Shown here: piece by piece, positions 62,269 through 64,000 of the stretch
How positions within the stretch are numbered: position 1 is the first letter of the stretch
Layout of the letters: every line of letters begins with the position of its first letter
From: Inhella proteolytica
GTDB taxonomy: Bacteria > Pseudomonadota > Gammaproteobacteria > Burkholderiales > Burkholderiaceae_C
Assembly (NCBI RefSeq): GCF_016093275.1
Contig: NZ_JAEDAK010000002.1
Coordinates: 496,001-560,000 of the forward strand
DNA length: 64,000 nucleotides
Reading direction: 5' to 3'
The notes under the pieces: generated by a model
Database searches by the model: none
What the model was told of the DNA's origin: nothing
The model's input: the letters and a program-made list of their open reading frames with translations, nothing else
Translations under genes and position numbers: made by a program

Positions 62269-62787
62269 TCAGGGCAGGCGCGGCAGCTTCAGCAGTTTGG
62301 CGTCCCATTCGGCCTTCGCGCTCTGGCGCTGCGCCAGGTCCTTGTAGAAGGTGCCGGAAAGCCGCAGGCCGATCAGGTAGCCGCCACGGTCGTAGGACAC
62401 ATCGGGGAAGGTGGGCACATCGGGTGCGTGCTGCACGATGACGGCGCGATCGGGGTCGCCGGCCACGGGCTGGAAGCGCGTCTTGCCCGGGTTCATCATC
62501 TTGCGCATCATGTCCGGCGGACCACCGGCGGACGTGATGTGCAGGAACAGCGAGACCTCGGTGCCCGCCTTCATCGAGCCATTGCTGGCCTTGTAGGTGC
62601 AGCCCGTACCCATGCCGCCCGCGTCCTCGGGCTTGCCCTCGGCAAAGCTCACCCCCAGCACACGGCTCAGGTCCGCCGGCTTCAGGGCGCAGGCGGGCGG
62701 CGCGGCCTGCGCCTGCAGGGCACAGGCCGCCAGGGCGGCCGCAAACACCAGCGGGCGGCCGCCAGGGGCCTTCGATCCGATCCTCAT
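62269..62787 (-). CDS. Secreted protein of unknown function
   Basis: About 172 residues from ATG 62787 with a clear signal peptide (RPLVFAAALAACALQAQA, cleaved near AA-PPA). The mature part has a Cys pair (ACALKPADLSRVLGVSF; GTGCTYKASNGS) and ends KLPRLP. It resembles small periplasmic proteins annotated as hypothetical, in which LKPAD...VLG begins a conserved block. Function unknown. It lies between rlmI and xerC on the same strand. Confidence 0.78.
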   Translation of the reverse strand: MRIGSKAPGGRPLVFAAALAACALQAQAAPPACALKPADLSRVLGVSFAEGKPEDAGGMGTGCTYKASNGSMKAGTEVSLFLHITSAGGPPDMMRKMMNPGKTRFQPVAGDPDRAVIVQHAPDVPTFPDVSYDRGGYLIGLRLSGTFYKDLAQRQSAKAEWDAKLLKLPRLP

Positions 62788-62879
62788 GTTCAAGCTCCAG
62801 GCAATGCGCTGGGGCGCCGCGCCTTGAACACCAAGGCCGCCCCGGGCGGGTTGAAAGCGCGCCATTTTGGGGGGGCGGA

Positions 62880-63800
62880 TCAGGGCTTCGGCTTGGGTTT
62901 GGCGCGCGGGTGTGCGGCGTCGTAAGTTTTGGCCAGGTGCTGCCAGTCCAGGCGCGTGTAGACCTGGGTGGTGCGGATGTTGGCGTGGCCCAGCAGCTCC
63001 TGCACGGCGCGCAGGTCGCCGCTGGACTGCAGCAGGTGCGAGGCATAGCTGTGGCGCAGCATGTGCGGGTGCACATGGGTGGGCAGCCCGGCCTGCTGCG
63101 CGGCCTGGGCCAGGCGCAGGCGCGCATGGCTGGCGCTCAGGCGGCGGCCGCGCTCGCCCACCAGCAGCGCGGGCTCATCCGCCTTGGCCAGCTGCGCGCG
63201 CACGGCCAGCCAAGCCTGCACGGCAGCCATCGCAGCCTGCCCGAGCGGCACGCTGCGCACCTTGCCGCCCTTGCCCAGGACCAGGGCCTCGGCGGATTGC
63301 AGGTCCAGGTAACCGGCACCGCCGGGCGCCACATCCAGGCCCAGCACCTCGCTGATGCGCAGGCCGGCGCCGTAGAGCAGTTCGATCAGGCAGTGGTCGC
63401 GCAGCGCGAGCGGCTCGTCACCGGCCTGGTGCGAGGCCAGGGCCACGGCATCGTCCACACCCAGGGCCTTGGGCAGCGGGCGGCCGGCCTTGGGCGCGCG
63501 CAGGCCCACCAGCGGGTCGTGGTCCAGCAGGCGCTGGGCGGCCAGCCAGCGGTAGTAGCCGCGCCAGGCCGAAAGCGTGAGCGCCAGGCTGCGCGGCGCC
63601 AGGCCGCCGGCATGCAGGCGCGCTAGCAATTCGCGCGCTGCGGCGGGGCGCAGGCTCAGGGGCGCGGTGCCCAGGGCCTCGCAGCCGGCTTGCAGGCGCT
63701 GCAGCGCCGCCTCGTAGAGCAACAGCGAGCGCTCGGCCAGGCGCCGCTCCACCCGCAGATGCTGCAGATAGGGCTGGCTGTGTTCAGGCAGCAGGCTCAT
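62880..63800 (-). CDS. xerC: Site-specific tyrosine recombinase XerC
   Basis: 306 residues from ATG 63800. An N-terminal core-binding domain is followed by the catalytic domain with Arg in YGAGLRISEVLGLD, Lys in GKGGKVRSVPLG, HMLRHSYASHLL (HxxR) and the nucleophile Tyr in TTQVYTRLD. XerC with XerD resolves chromosome dimers at dif. It overlaps the DUF484 gene upstream by 17 bp, the same neighbourhood as in many proteobacteria, which supports XerC rather than a phage integrase. Confidence 0.95.
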   Translation of the reverse strand: MSLLPEHSQPYLQHLRVERRLAERSLLLYEAALQRLQAGCEALGTAPLSLRPAAARELLARLHAGGLAPRSLALTLSAWRGYYRWLAAQRLLDHDPLVGLRAPKAGRPLPKALGVDDAVALASHQAGDEPLALRDHCLIELLYGAGLRISEVLGLDVAPGGAGYLDLQSAEALVLGKGGKVRSVPLGQAAMAAVQAWLAVRAQLAKADEPALLVGERGRRLSASHARLRLAQAAQQAGLPTHVHPHMLRHSYASHLLQSSGDLRAVQELLGHANIRTTQVYTRLDWQHLAKTYDAAHPRAKPKPKP

Positions 63801-64000
63801 CCGCCGGCAGCAAGCGCGCCAGTGCGGCGCTGCTGACCTCGCCCACGCTGACCAGGAACTCCACGCCCATGTCGGCCTGGTAGCGCGTGGCATCGGGCGA
63901 GCCCAGCAGCAGCAGGCCGAAGGCCTGTTCCTGGCCCGGGCGGCGCAGCGGAATGAGCGCCAGCGAGGCCACGGGGCCGGCCTCGGCCGCCACCCATTGC
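63784..64000 (-). CDS. DUF484 family protein, partial
   Basis: The C-terminal 72 codons are present and the gene continues beyond the window. The visible part QWVAAEAGPVASLALIPLRR ... GLLLLGSPDATRYQADMGVE, FLVSVGEVSSAALARLLP is the GAF-like end of DUF484 proteins, which precede xerC in many genomes. The stop lies inside the start region of xerC. Confidence 0.85.
   Translation of the reverse strand, partial: QWVAAEAGPVASLALIPLRRPGQEQAFGLLLLGSPDATRYQADMGVEFLVSVGEVSSAALARLLPADEPAA

Noticed and set aside
62788-62879. Terminator hairpin after xerC
   Set aside because: CCGCC/GGCGG can pair, but the stem is 5 bp and lacks a T-run on the minus strand.

Overview
The window is GC-rich DNA (roughly 70% by eye) with tightly packed genes, ATGA-type overlaps and a PEP-CTERM protein. 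It also carries an HPP-CBS transporter, a DUF484-xerC pair and many GGDEF, LysR and GST genes. This gene content fits a free-living betaproteobacterium of the order Burkholderiales (Roseateles / Inhella / Rubrivivax-like); the genus is an inference. No rRNA, tRNA, CRISPR array or insertion sequence was recognised.

Layout. 0-9 kb: glucokinase behind LacI-type operators, a secreted PPC/PKD metalloprotease, a PAS-PAS-GGDEF cyclase, a frameshifted remnant of a VWA-domain gene, an RTX serralysin-like protease and an overlapping lipoprotein hydrolase. 9-17 kb: an HPP-CBS membrane protein, a membrane-anchored receiver protein with a 17-repeat Ala/Glu stalk, a DUF885 peptidase, a lipoprotein cytochrome c, a PEP-CTERM metalloprotease and a periplasmic-sensor GGDEF protein. 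17-24 kb: a chitin-degradation cluster of one GH19 and two GH18 chitinases, each with an N-terminal CBM5/12 module. 24-31 kb (minus strand): a two-gene operon of a soluble-adenylyl-cyclase-like protein (two cyclase domains, AAA ATPase, TPRs) followed by a WD40-caspase protease. This is the best candidate here for an undescribed signalling or cell-death system. 31-34 kb: a DsrE / flavin-binding / ferredoxin-reductase operon and a LysR regulator, separated by an inverted-repeat element. 35-40.5 kb: a less GC-rich island with a Gabija defence system (gajA-gajB) and a divergently oriented membrane protein.

40.7-52.9 kb: a fused homologue of the flavin/ferredoxin-reductase pair, a PAS-GAF-GGDEF protein, a DoxX-NTF2-GST group, a YHS-domain protein, another GST, a class V aminotransferase, a lipoamide-dehydrogenase-like flavoprotein and a LysR paralogue of the earlier one. 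53-57.4 kb: a single-chain xanthine-dehydrogenase-type molybdoenzyme with an altered substrate pocket. 57.4-64 kb: a CPBP-family membrane protein, glmS followed by two 145-bp hairpin modules that copy the glmS 3' end, an AsnC/Lrp regulator with an inverted-repeat operator, rlmI, a secreted protein, xerC and a partial DUF484 gene.

The secreted enzymes (proteases, three chitinases) together with glucokinase and GlmS suggest life on chitin- and protein-rich particles. Three GGDEF proteins and no EAL or HD-GYP protein suggest local c-di-GMP synthesis. The Gabija system is the one clear anti-phage module, and the cyclase-caspase operon may be a second.
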